A stretch of 64,000 nucleotides of DNA from Sipunculus nudus (Eukaryota > Annelida > Sipuncula > Golfingiida > Sipunculidae): the NCBI GenBank assembly GCA_026874595.1, contig CM049306.1, positions 38,748,019 to 38,812,018 of the forward strand. The letters are read 5' to 3'. Below, in pieces: positions 23,389 to 34,574 of this stretch (its first letter is position 1; the number at the start of each line of letters is the position of its first letter). The notes beneath the pieces are model-generated. The model saw only the letters and a list, made by a program, of their open reading frames with translations, was not told the DNA's origin and searched no databases. A program made the translations under genes and the position numbers.

Positions 23389-25697
23389 TCTCGAGATACT
23401 ATGGTTTAGGAACGGTTTCGCCGTCTCCGCCGCCGCCGCCGCCGCCGCCGCAGAGATTTCGTTTGGATGCGATAACTAAAAAAATATTTCACGGATCTTT
23501 ACCAAATTCGACATATGCATAGATCTTGGTCAGAGAACGCCTCTTTAAAATGGGGTCATGACCTTTACTAGGAGAATGACCTTAACCTTGAATAAGTTCA
23601 TTTTTGGGGAAAATCACACAAATTCTTAAATATCTCGAGAAAGCTAGCATGGATTGATTCAAAAATCAACTTGACCGAAGGTCTTGGATATTGTTTTCAT
23701 GTACCGCAAACTGGTGGCGCCATCCATTATCCTTTTCTTGTTTTCGTTCCGTTTAATACCCCCGTCATTGCCACGTAGAATTACTGTGAGCATTATAAGT
23801 CAAAAACTCATGGACAGATTTCTTTCATACTGTGCATATACATAAACAAGGGTTATGAGATGATGTATTTTATAACTGGGGTCAGGACCTTTCCTATAAG
23901 AGTGGCCTTGACCTTGAATATTGCCATATATGGTGAAAATCACACAAAATCATAAATATCTCAAAAAGGGATGCTTGGATTGGTCCAAAAATTAAATTGA
24001 CCTAAGATCTTGGATAGCTTTGTCTTTTGAAGAAGACAGGTGGCGCGACATTCTGTCTTTCTCTTGTTTTCGTGCCTTTTACTACCCCAATATTGCCACT
24101 TGACAGTAATGTGAGCGTTAAAAGTCTAAAACTTTTGGACAGATTGGGCTGAAATTGTGCATGTACATTGATCTTGGTTACCTTCATCTTGTATTCAAGA
24201 CTGGTGGCGCCATCTGCAATCGTTTGCCGTGGCGTCCATCTGTACATGCGCTTTAGGTGAAAATTTCTCATATCTCCGGAGTGGTTCAAGGTATTGGTCT
24301 GAATTGTGACATGTCCATCCATCTTGGAAAGTTTTCTCGTTAACCAGACAGGTGGCGCCACCTACCTTCCCGTTTATGTAGAGTAAATTGATGCCTTTTT
24401 CTGAGGAGTGATTTGCCCTTTTGGCCTGAAATTGTGCCTATCCATAGATCTTGCACTCCTCAAACTTTTACTCAAGACGGGTGGTGCCATCTCCAATCGT
24501 TTTGCCGTGGCGTCCATCTGTACTGTACATATGTGCTTTTGGTGAAAATTGCTTATAACCCCGGAGTAGTTCAAAGGATCTGTCTGAAATTTGGCGTGTC
24601 TCTAATCTTTGAAAGTTTTCTCGTAAACCAGACAGGTGGCGCCACCTACCTTCCCGTTTTTGTAGAATAAATAAATTCCCTTTTCTGAGAAGTGATTTGC
24701 TCTGTTCGCCTGAAATTGTGCTTATCCATAGATCTTGCACTCCTCCATCTTGTACGTAAGACTGGTGGCGATATCTGCAATCGTTTTGCCGTAGCGTCCA
24801 TTTGTACATGTGCTTACGGTGAAAATTGTTTTATCTCCGGATTGGTTCAAGGTATATGTCTGTAATTTGGCATGTCCATTCATCGTTGAAAATTTTTCGT
24901 ATATTGGCAGGTGGCGCCACCTACCTTCCCGTTTTTGTTGAATGAATTAATGCCCTTTTCTCAGGAGTGATTTGGCCTATTGGCCTGAAATTGTGCATAT
25001 CCATAGATCTTGAATTCCTCCATCTTGTACGCAAGACTGGTGGCGCCATCTGCAATCATTTTGCCATGGTGTCCATCTGTAAATGTTCTTTCGGTGAAAA
25101 TTGTGATTCAAGGTATTGGCCTTAAATTTGGCATGTCTATTAATCGTCGAAAATTTTCTCGTTGACCAGACAGGTGGCGCCACCTACTTTCCCTTTTTTT
25201 GTAGAATAAATTAATGCTCTTTTCTTAGGAGTGGTGTGCTGTATTGGTCTGAAACTATGCATAAACCATAGATCTTGGCCTCCTCCATCTTGTAGACTGG
25301 TGGCACCATCTGCCATTTTTGTGTGTGGTGTCCATCTGTACATTTGTTTTAGATGAAAATTGCTCATGTCTGAGGAGTCCTTCAATGTGTAGGTCTCCAA
25401 TTTGGCGTGTACATCCATCTTGGAGAGTTTTCTCGTCAACCAGACAGGTGGCGCCACCTACCTTACCATTTTTATAGTATAAATTTATCCCGTTTTCATA
25501 AGAGTGATTCTCTTTATTGGCCCCCATATTTGGTGAAACTATTGTTTCTCAGGTTGATAGATGTTCCATAGTCGTTGCCAAGTGTCAGTATATGCTGCTG
25601 ATGATGTAGGGTTGGGGACTATTCTTAAAAGGGTGGGGGTGGGGGTGGGGTTAATTGTCTGGGATACTATGGCACCTGCGGTGCCAAGAAACACTAG
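23389..25697 (+). mobile_element. Helitron-like non-autonomous element with palindrome-noded tandem array
   Basis: The body is a tandem array in which GGTGGCGCCACC-type palindromes recur at 24203, 24352, 24480, 24634, 24763, 24908, 25038, 25171, 25302 and 25447, spacings alternating near 149 and 128 bp to give a dimer of about 275 bp. The 5' part has a (CCG)n run (23421-23452). The 3' end is GGCACC-TGC-GGTGCC (stem-loop 25671-25685), 8 bases, then CTAG at 25694-25697 followed by T: the layout of a Helitron 3' terminus. GATACTATGG occurs directly repeated near both ends (23395 and 25663). Central tandem repeats inside Helitron-type ends are known from bivalve 'pearl' and HINE elements. No helicase is encoded. 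Open frames inside are repeat by-products. The 5' tip is uncertain. Confidence 0.6.
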
Positions 25698-26873
25698 TTG
25701 TTCCTGATAATATTTATGTGATAATTAAAACTTAAACTTCATGCAAGTCTGAAAATGGTCTTTCCTTTGCCTGTCTGTTGGCCTATATATTTGATTCATG
25801 CTTCATAGGTAACCATGCACGCCTGTGCAGGGTTTTGAGTCAAATTAAAAACCCAATAACAGATCTGCAGTTTTATACAGGTTTGAGGAATTATATATCA
25901 GGGTATGAATATTATCAATTTGGCACATGATTCTGTACATATTTAATGTTTGATGTTTTTGTGTGGTGCAGCATGTGATCAAAAGTAGGAAACTGGTCAA
26001 AATCCTGCACTGTAAATGCATATTTTGTGTTTTTATACCCCCTCCCACACCCACCCCCTCCCAACTCAAACTCACAATTACAGAATGCTTCCCCTTTTTT
26101 AACACTCAAAAAAATCCTATGATATATATATATATATAATATATATTCCTAAATACCACCCCCCCCCCCCCCCCCACTTTTGATCTGCTTCCTTCGCCTC
26201 GGTCCCCCCCCCCCCATATTTTTAAATCCTATATCCGCCTCTGCCGTTGTGATGTGCTATTAGAAATGCATTGTTTCGTATTTTCTCATACCTAGTATGT
26301 AAAGCGATAAATCAAAATTCGATGCAAATATATATGTACAAAATGGAAGTAGATCTTATAATCGTGACGAATGCAAATATATATGTAGCCCGACACAATG
26401 GAAGTAGAACTGATATTTAATCGTGACGGACGTATATACATTAGCCATTGTGGGTCAACGTGCGCAACTGTAGTGTTTCTAGGTTTATCTGAATCATTTT
26501 CTGTTTAATGTATACCCTTTAGAGTTTAGTCGTTACTTGGCCTGAAGGAGAGTGCGAGATCATTGCAATCCTTTTTTGTCAGTGTAGTTAGTATACTTGT
26601 ATTATAGCTATTGGCCTATGTAGGGGCTATACGTATACGGTATCTGTCCGGATCATAAGTATTACTGAAAAACTGCAGCAATATCTATTTAAACATTTTA
26701 CCACAAAAGAGGGTCTATTACATTTCAATTGGCCCACCTCGATGATGATCCGGATCTGCGGAAATTACTACTTCTGAATGATAAATTGTTGTTCAGGCTA
26801 CACTGCCTTAATGGCAGCCGGGAGAGGGGTCTGCAGTCGGTGTCTTGTTGTTTATTGCAAACACATTTTTTCA
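25698..26873. other. Non-coding intronic stretch with C-rich runs
   Basis: No gene is seen. It contains an AT microsatellite (26122-26147), C runs at about 26158-26176 and 26205-26215, and a CCTATATCCGCCTCTG word (near 26229) resembling a hAT-like element end. A pair of related 60-bp segments ('gcaaatatatatgta...gaagtaga') lies at about 26325-26360 and 26372-26410. Confidence 0.4.
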
Positions 26874-26908
26874 TAGCTTAGATGACTATATATAAGTCAT
26901 CTGAGCTA
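26874..26908. repeat. Stem-loop terminus followed by GTCCGTCGTCCGTCC
   Basis: The 14-base arms TAGCTTAGATGACT and AGTCATCTGAGCTA differ at one position when paired and enclose ATATATA. A run of GTCCGTC words follows. The mirror arrangement (GGACGACGGAC, then the stem-loop) is found at 58950-59026, so these look like the two kinds of end of one element family. Confidence 0.6.
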
Positions 26909-28500
26909 TAGTAATGGTCCGTCGTCCGTCCTGCCGACTGTCCGTCCGTTTACAAGTCACATTTTGAAACTGTAAGACCTTCAAATCCAAAATTTGAGAT
27001 TGAGTTAGATGTCTCTAAGTTCTCCTATCTCACCAATAATTAGGTCATGGCGACTTCGTTCCTTCGGGATATTAGGAAAAACCTCAGGTTTTCTTAAATA
27101 ACATACTGTTACACTTCACGACTGCCAAATATGAAAACCGCTGGTGGTGTTTTGTTAAGAATTGGCATATATGGTACTCTGTATATTTCCTATTCTTTGC
27201 CAGAAATTAGGTCAATACTGCGTAAGTTTTAGAAGTTAGGGACCCGAACATAATATACCTTGTCAAAACATCACGAAATATATTTACTTACTTGTTTATG
27301 TTAACGGTGGAAGCTAGAGTCTTTTTTAGGGATATAACTATATTTATTTTAGATTTGTTTACCAGATTTTAGATAATAATTTTGTAATTTTTTTAGGTCA
27401 ATAGCATAAATTTAAGTACCTTAAATTTTGCCCAACTTTGGCCATGACACAATTTTTTTCCTATGACCAATGCTCTTTAATTTTCGCAGCTTGTACACAC
27501 ACGGGTAAAATCTTTAAAATCTGAATTTTTAAAGCAATTCATATTGGTCAAAAAGTGTAGCTGTTATTCAGGTTTTTAACCATCATGTCAAGTATTGAAT
27601 AGATTAGGCTAGCCCAGTACAGTGGTATGCAGAGAGATAGAGAGCTACAACCCTGGCCACCCCAACCTATTACATAACCCACTGAGCTGAGCCTCAGTTC
27701 CCCTTAAGTGCACATTTTTGCCTGTAGGCAGTGTTGATTAAATTTCATAGGATGCACATATATGAATTTAAGTTTTAAGGTCTTAAATTTGATAACAATT
27801 TAAGCTTTTATTCAAGTTTACATCAGGCATAGCTTATATGCCTCCTGAGGCAAATTTTGTAACAATTGGCAGGTAGAATAAAAGAGATGAATCTTATAAT
27901 TTCAATGTTAAATTCAATTTTTGTTCAGACTTTTGAACAAAAATGGATTTTTTAAACAAAATAACTTTTCAGGCTTTGAATTCTAAGCTCTACATATTGT
28001 AAATTTGTTATTAATTAATTTTTTTAATATCAAAATGTGATTGTATATTAGGATCTAATATAAGTGCTCATTGACATGTCTGAATATATTATAAGGTGTA
28101 AATATTTTGTAGCATTTCACTTTTATCTCTTAAAGTTGGCTAGACCAGGGTATGAATAACACTGATACACTCAATTAATCAAGAATATTTGGGAAACTTT
28201 CATGGGATTTAATTTTTAGCTCACATTGCCATATATTTTACCGTTGAGAAATATTACATTTACGCATTTCTTTGTTTTTGAAATGTATCCTTTCATATAA
28301 CACTTCGGCCAATTACTATTCCTGATTGCATCATTATAAATGGTTTCATACCAGAAGTCCCATATATTACACATTGCAGATGCAATGTATACTTGATTGG
28401 CTTATTTTAACTTGCTAATCAAATTTGGTAAATGCTCATTTGAAAATGGAAAATTTTAATTGTTTACAGCATTTTACTTCAGTTAATTAATTAAATGTGT
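26909..28500. other. Non-coding intronic stretch
   Basis: AT-rich, without long frames or clear tandem structure. The first 200 bp probably belongs to the element whose tip is the stem-loop at 26874. Confidence 0.4.
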
Positions 28501-28802
28501 ATTATTATGCTTCATCTAATGTCCATTTTTCTATCAGTTACAGGGTTTCGTAAGTTCCTAGTAGATATATTTACATTCAAATTACAGTATAACTTAGTAT
28601 AAATACTGAAACTTTTACAAATACATGTATGTGATCGTGAGAGGCTCCTCCATCTTTCATGTAGTCCATGAAAGTACACAGTAAACACAGCCACTAGGAT
28701 GTGATATAGTGTATAAAATTGTTTCGACGGATGCGATGAACGGATGCGTTAATAAGATGCCATAAACGATGGTATGTGTCACCAGCTTTAACTTTATTCC
28801 AG

Positions 28803-29713
28803 GTGCGTATACCTACTACATATGGGACGAGAAGAAAGATGATGGAGTCCATTCAACCAAACCGAGCGGACAGGAACACGGCTCCAAGGACGGGCGTCAT
28901 AAGCCTGGCGAGCGGAGGAGCGATCTGCCGGACATCCACCTGGAGGAAATCAACATGCACAAACAGGCCGCCGACAGAATCTGGGTCACATTCCAAGACG
29001 GGGTTTATGACATCACAAATTTCGTGAAGAAGCACCCGGGCGGTAAAAATGTTTTGGGTGCAGCGGGCGGGCCTGTGGAGCCTTTCTTTGCCGTTTATAA
29101 AACCCATAACAAGCCGTGGGTTTTAGCTTGGTTCGAAACCATGCGGATTGGAAACGTCCATCCAGCAGACAAGGAACTACTTCTTGAGCAGTCGAACCGA
29201 CAAACTAATAAATTAAACGTTAAGGTGGACAGGTCCTACCCTGAAGTAGACGACAAGAAATTCAGGTTGGAGATTTATATGGAAGGGACAAATCAGACGA
29301 CGAGCCTGTCTTTGTCAGAGTTGAGGAACAAGTTCAGTATTCAAAGTACTACTGCCATGAAAGGCTGCGAGCGAACCGATAAAACCTCAGATCCATCCAC
29401 GAAGCGGGAATCTGAGTTTACTGGTGTCAAGCTGAGTGACGTACTGAGGCATGCCGGGATCACGGAGGATACCACCGATTATATTCAGTTCGAATGTTTG
29501 GACAAGGACGCATCCGGTCTCAATTTTGGTGCGGCCCTTCCGGCTAAGACCGTGTTCGATCCCGACCGTGGTGCCTTACTCACGTTTGAAATAGACGGCA
29601 AAGAACTTTCCCAGGCTCATGGTTTCCCCCTCAGACTTGTCATACCGGGAACCAGGGGATCTCGTCATGTCAAATGGATCAGTAAAATTACAGCCAGCAA
29701 AATTGAAAAGTAA
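28803..29713 (+). CDS. SUOX: SUOX-like gene A, exon 2: b5 domain plus reduced Moco domain
   Basis: Joined to exon 1 this gives 378 residues, against 582 for gene C. The cytochrome b5 domain (about residues 115-195) is intact: both heme-ligand histidines are present (His153 in KKHPGG, His177 in YKTHN). The Moco domain is altered. About 40 residues are missing, including the segment with the substrate-pocket Arg (FFVRNHFPVP in C). The Cys-containing AIQCAGGRR loop is replaced by AMKGCERTDK. The catalytic Tyr of TYGVSIP is Phe317 (NFGAALP). The C-terminal dimerisation domain (about 165 residues) is absent, and the protein stops after HVKWISKITASKIEK. There is no internal stop or frameshift over 911 bp. 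An AATAAA at 30251-30256 could end the transcript. It is unlikely to oxidise sulfite normally and may have become a heme-binding protein, or be an early pseudogene. Confidence 0.8.
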
Positions 29714-30256
29714 CCATAAAGGAAAACTTGAGCGCCGTTTAGATTAAAACCTGATAACAGGACAACCGTCGAGGCACCATAAGTTTTTATAAGTCGTGTT
29801 TTCTGGATAGTCGTGTCTATCGTTATCCTGCTACAGGACTAAAACCATTGTCGCGATACAAAGGTGGTTGTTACATTGAAGTGGTCGTTATATGGTGTTT
29901 TTCGTCTTTTTGGAAAGCTATATTTTTTAGAATAAGATATTGATGGGCTTTAAAGGATATACTAAACAGCTGAAAAACAATGTAGAAAAGGAATTTAGCG
30001 TTGACCCATTTTGGATGCAGTTATTTAGGAAAATTAATAGAAGGCCTATATCGCTCGTAATAGAAGAAAGGAGGTACAATTCGTTCTTCCATTGAACCGA
30101 AGTGAACTCATTATTTGGTTGTTACTGTGTTGTTCTTTTTTTGGACATGTTTTCGATAGCCTCAGCCCTGTGTTAAGCCTGTGATGCCCCAATATGTACA
30201 TTACAAATGATGTAATTTAAAGCAAAACTTGTTTGAGCAATGTAATGTAAAATAAA
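29714..30256 (+). other. Likely 3' UTR of gene A
   Basis: Non-coding sequence from the stop codon to an AATAAA signal at 30251-30256. The transcript end is predicted from the signal only. Confidence 0.4.
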
Positions 30257-30374
30257 ATGTTATGTTCAGACATACGCTTTTTTTAGTATAATAAGGGCCC
30301 TATTGAACAATGGAATACCGATAGGTATATGGCCATATTTCGAATATTAAAACTTTTACAAGAATTACCTTGTT

Positions 30375-30665
30375 ACGGGCTTCTAATGCTCAGGGGTAGA
30401 GCAGAGGAGATCTTGAGTTCGAATCTCAGCCGAGGCGGTGAGATTTTTCACGGTCAGCCCCAATCCAGGGTGAGCGCTCTGTAGAATCTATAGGCTTAAT
30501 AGGAAGGCCGTGCCCAACGGCCCTGTTTCATTCACAAACGAATGCGCCTTTCGGGGGTGTCTCGTGTGTTATGACCCAACAATGTGAATAATTACACACC
30601 TAGGGCCCGCAGGTGCAGCAGTCACCGGGCCTGGCTAACACCAGAGTATTAAAATGAGATGAAGC
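30375..30665 (+). mobile_element. tRNA-derived SINE
   Basis: An RNA polymerase III A-box-like TGCTCAGGGGTAGAGC (near 30388) is followed about 30 bp later by a B-box GAGTTCGAATCTC (near 30415), the spacing found in tRNA-derived SINE heads. The body contains GGAAGGCCGTGCCCAACGGC and GGGCCCGCAGGTGCAGCAG segments, and the tail ends in AT-rich words (ATTAAAATGAGATGA). The length of about 290 bp fits a SINE. No open frame is expected. The SINE family and target duplication were not determined. Confidence 0.65.
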
Positions 30666-30736
30666 GTGTGTTATGCCCTGTCACGTAGTCCGAAACCAGA
30701 ATGGAATTCTGCAGATGTAAATATACTTAGAGTTAA

Positions 30737-31375
30737 TCTATATATTAATAGCGTAAGGCGATTTTTGTGATTTTCCGTATCTCCTCTGATACCGCCGTAC
30801 GGATTGCCGTGATTTTCGACATACATATGCTCTCCGAAGAGATTCCGCCCCCTTTTATTTGCAATATTTGCGTATTACCTGCATAATTATTAATTTTAAT
30901 ATTTGCTCCCCCGCGGGCGCCTCTTTTCTTTGTGTCTTCGGGCCTGGTAAAACAATGGCCACAAAGTGTTTGATGTTTTTCTCCGGGGGCCCTATCTGGG
31001 CTTTTCTTAAATTTGCGGTGACCGGCCCGAAATAATCCCCATTGGTGATCCCTTCTCAAAAGGCAACCGCCGCGCAGCGAAAAGGTCTATTGTGCACAAG
31101 GAGATCTCGCGTGAGGAAAATGCTCAAAAGGGGAATCTTTCAAAGAATGAAAATTTTCCGAGCGGTAGTGAATGCAGGTAGTGTGTAAAACCCGAACCCC
31201 ACGGTCCCCGGACCCCATAAACCTATTTCCTCATTTTCCATTATTTATACCGATAAAAACACCACTATTGTTGATGTAAGGACAGAGCAAAGTCCCTAAA
31301 TGTTGCACGTTAGTAAATGACCGATTCACTGAAAGATTTATAATTACAAAAATAATTCGATGAAGACGGACCTCA
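30737..31375 (+). mobile_element. Helitron-type element, copy 1 (5' end)
   Basis: It starts TCTATATATTAATAGCG directly after an A, the canonical Helitron 5' context (A then TC). About 330 bp match the copy at 31376 closely, with a few indels (for example GGGTTTG present only in the second copy). No 3' stem-loop with CTRR was found before the second copy begins, so this is 5'-complete but 3'-truncated or interrupted. The minus-strand open frame 30745-31059 lies wholly inside the element and has no recognisable domain. Confidence 0.55.
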
Positions 31376-31870
31376 TCTATATATTAATAGCGTAAGGCGA
31401 TTTTTGTAATTTTCCGTATTTCCTCTGATACCGCCGTACGGATTGCCGTGATTTTCGACATACATATGCTCTGGGTTTGTCCGAAGAGATTCCGCCCCCT
31501 TTTATCTGCAATATTTGCGTATTACCTGCATAATTAATCATTTTAATATTTACTCCCCCGTGGGCGCCTCTTTTCTTTGTGTCTTTCGGCCCGGTAACAC
31601 AATGGCTATAGGGTGTGTGATGGCGGGACAGAGTTTAACTCCGGGGGCCCTATGTGGGGTTTTCGTACAATTTGCGGTGACCGGCCCGAAATAATCCCCA
31701 CCGGCGATTCCTTCTCAAAAGGGGGATCTTTGAAAGAATTGTTTTGCAGGCCTTCCCGCGACCGGGGGGGTCGCACGAGGACTCCTACCTGCGACCAATC
31801 TGACCTGATATGCTTGAGTGCACATCAACCGGGTCGCGGAATCCGTGTCCAGGGCCTAGCATGCGATTGA
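31376..31870 (+). mobile_element. Helitron-type element, copy 2 (5' end)
   Basis: It again starts A then TCTATATATTAATAGCG. It matches copy 1 to about 31715, then diverges into GC-rich sequence containing a possible hairpin with GGTCGCA and TGCGACC arms (31768-31796). A 'CCTAG' near 31855 lacks a convincing stem-loop before it, so the 3' boundary is uncertain. The head-to-tail arrangement of two copies could reflect tandem Helitron insertion. Confidence 0.5.
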
Positions 31871-32499
31871 GATGCTTGACAAATATTCACAAACATATGC
31901 ATATGTAGACCTACTATGTAACAGATGAAAAGAAAATGTTAACCAAATTCACGTCGTGGTTGGTACAGTGTGATGTGTACACGTGTGGATTTGTAAAAGT
32001 TGCAAACATAATATTGACATGTTTTGAATATCGAGATTTTTTCTCATTACTACATTTACGAATGTATAATTCCTGTAAAAATGTAGATTTAATACGGTTA
32101 TACTGATATTTGTCTCTTTTATATCCATATAACATCTCATTCAATAATGTTTATGTAATACTCTTTATTTTTAAAGACTTTATATTCTTTCATTTAGTAT
32201 GTATGCTTATTGCGTATAAGCCATGGCCATAATTGTTATTATTTTCACAAATAAAACTGGTATTTTTGCATTCTTTTCTTAGGTCTATTCCATGGGCGGT
32301 TTCTTTTGTTTTGTAATTATGATATTGTTGATCAGTTTCTCATGTCACATGGTACATGTGTAAGTACTATTTGTTAAAGACCCCGACCACATGTCAGGCA
32401 CTGGCTTTGGGCGAAGGTGTGCGACTGTACGTTGTTCCGAAATATGTTCCGAACGCTGTTCCAAAAGATTTTTATCCACAACACCATACGTATAATGGA
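31871..32499. other. AT-rich non-coding stretch
   Basis: Nothing recognisable on either strand. Confidence 0.4.
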
Positions 32500-32627
32500 T
32501 ATATATATTAAAAGCGTAACGCGATTTTTGAGATTTTCCGTATATCCGGATTTCCGGTGGATTTCCGATACCACCGTATGGTTTGTTGTGTTCGCCCCAA
32601 ACCGTGCGTAGCACGGGTAATTGCTAG
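32500..32627 (+). mobile_element. Complete 128-bp non-autonomous Helitron
   Basis: The 5' end TATATATATTAAAAGCG matches the 5' ends at 30737 and 31376 (TCTATATATTAATAGCG) with TC changed to TA, and is preceded by A. The 3' end has a stem-loop CCGTGC-GTA-GCACGG (32602-32616), then 11 bases ending in CTAG (32624-32627) and a following T. This is the textbook Helitron terminus (hairpin, short spacer, CTRR, host T). The interior is only about 90 bp and non-coding. It defines the 3' end expected for the two larger copies upstream. Confidence 0.75.
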
Positions 32628-33754
32628 TCTAACATTTAAAAAATGGAGGCGGTACCTCCAAAAAAAAAAGAATTGCCTTGTTTTCATTTTCAGCAGTGTA
32701 TCATATTTATATATAATCAGAATAAACAAAGTAACTGCTCCTGCGCCAAACTATGTAAAACCATTAAAGTAAGTGTAACAAATTTGAAATTAAGAAGAGT
32801 TTGATCTTTATTATGCAACAGTTTTGTCCCTTTGACGTAAAAGTGTCTTCATAGAAGTCAGATTTTAAAAGTCTGCATACCATGCCTGCTAGTCGTGTAT
32901 CCACGGTAACCATTATATATGGTATATATATTAAAAGTTCACAAGACTGCTTCCGCAGGAATATAAAATGACTGTTTTAGAATGCATATCATATATTCCA
33001 AAATACGACCGATGCAAAGGTAGCATATTGCTATGAATCAATAAATGCAAAGGCCATTCATTTGGTTATACTCTGTTCCATCTATGTTTCCACCTGGTTT
33101 TTTTTCAGAGAAAAAATTCTAAAAGGTTTGTAATTTTCAATAATTTCTTAGAAAGTAACACATGGAAGTAAGGGCCATCAAAAAGTTTAAAATAAATCTC
33201 CAATTTATATTTTTCAACTTTTTGGCTCCTTCAAATGATCTGACATATCATTTTATTAACTTTAATTGAACCATCACTATAATTTATACAATATAATAGG
33301 CTACAATATAGTGATGGGAGCTGAACTGATATTTTGTATTCTATAATACACGTATGCTTGGCAATGCTTTCTATATAGTAGTTTTTTCTTCTTTTTCTCA
33401 GGAATGCCCGTTCATCGAAATCGAAATTTTATGCCATGTCACATCATAAGTAAATTATCTATTTAATTCAATTCTTCTATAAATGTGGTAATATTTTCTG
33501 ATAAGGGAGATATGAAACACGTCATAAGATCTTATGTTTGACTGTTAATGAATACTGAAGCCAGACGATCATTCACTCGAATGCTTCTAGTGCATACAGA
33601 TGGCCATTCATCCAGGGTTATTGCATGAAATACCGGGCCCTGAAGCCATATGTTAATTTCATAGTTAATTTCAATATCATGGTGCATGCATGGCATGTAG
33701 GATGACGTGCATATCGTGAATTCTTGATAGCTGGCACGTTTTGGATTTCTTGCA

Positions 33755-33836
<82 letters not shown>

Positions 33837-34375
33837 TCCAGCTTCATTTAGATTTAATATCATAATAACTCAGTATAATCATAAAAAATAAAACAAAATA
33901 ATTGATATATCTGTTCTAAATTTACGGTTGACTCACAAGTCCTAATATAAATGTCTTATTAGTCACATGAAGAGGTCACGTCTGAAATCAGCTTTGTTAA
34001 AAAGATAGCTTCAAAGAAAGCTGCATATGGAAGTTACGACCTAAAAAAAGCGATAAAGAATTTTTCAAATTTTAAAATAGTTTTGACGAGGGTCATTTGA
34101 TAGCTTCGTAATTCTATAAAAACAAATCATTTAATACCCTGCCTAACAAATGCTAAATCGTATGACATTGTGTATTTTTGTGTAAATAAAGGATAATCTG
34201 TTATAAAACGAAACAATATTACACATATATTTATCATTATCCGTTTTCTAAAATGTCTATATCTAGCCCAGGAAAATAATCTGGCTTAGAGTATGTCGAG
34301 TTTGAAATTGTTATTAAGCATATTTAAGAATATTCAGTGACCTAATATCTGTCATTAATATTGACAATTTACATG
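32628..34375. other. Non-coding stretch with a long AT microsatellite
   Basis: No supported gene. It contains an alternating AT run at 33757-33833. The minus-strand frame crossing that run reads poly-Ile-Tyr and is an artefact. Confidence 0.5.
33757..33833. repeat. (AT)n microsatellite
   Basis: About 76 bases of uninterrupted alternating AT, the longest such run in the window. Confidence 0.97.
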
Positions 34376-34419
34376 AAGTATCGTGTTTAATAATATAATA
34401 TAAAAATGCCTTAACAAGG

Positions 34420-34505
34420 CCTACAGGCCTAATGCGAACCTGTGCAATGAGATTACACCAGGTATAATGCTTCAATGCTGGACCATTACTTTTCAAGAAC
34501 ATGTG
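34420..34505. repeat. Short dispersed repeat, copy 1 (second at about 60045-60130)
   Basis: The segment with CAAGGCCTACAGGCCTAATG and, about 60 bp later, CCATTACTTTTCAAG is repeated with small changes at 60048-60128. It is non-coding. Both copies are followed by related repeat material, so a larger ancestral unit was probably duplicated. Confidence 0.7.
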
Positions 34506-34574
34506 TAACATTTATATGAACAATGCAAGTACTAAACACTTTGAACAAGAAACAGTTAAACAAACATCACCGCT

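Larger units (their letters stand above)
21967..28802 (+). other. Intron 1 of SUOX-like gene A (6.8 kb)
   Basis: GT at 21967 and AG at 28801-28802 (ACTTTATTCCAG). The intron contains a G run and GT repeats near 22230, an (AT)n run (about 23004-23064), the 2.3-kb palindrome-noded array (23389-25697), C-rich runs near 26160 and 26205, and a stem-loop element end (26874-26908). The rest has no supported coding sequence. It is far longer than the equivalent intron in C (1586 bp) or D (147 bp), mainly because of repeats. Confidence 0.65.

Noticed and set aside
24002-25527. Several minus-strand frames beginning MAPPVW...
   Set aside because: Each starts in a GGCGCC node and repeats the same peptide per tandem unit, so they reflect the repeat.
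30388-30430. Functional tRNA gene
   Set aside because: A and B boxes are present, but the 3' half does not fold as an acceptor stem; it fits a SINE head better.
32919-32940. Possible further Helitron 5' end (ATATATATTAAAAG)
   Set aside because: Only about 14 AT-rich bases match and the following sequence differs; chance is likely.
33618-33863. Minus-strand frame with poly-Ile-Tyr
   Set aside because: Translation of an (AT)n microsatellite.
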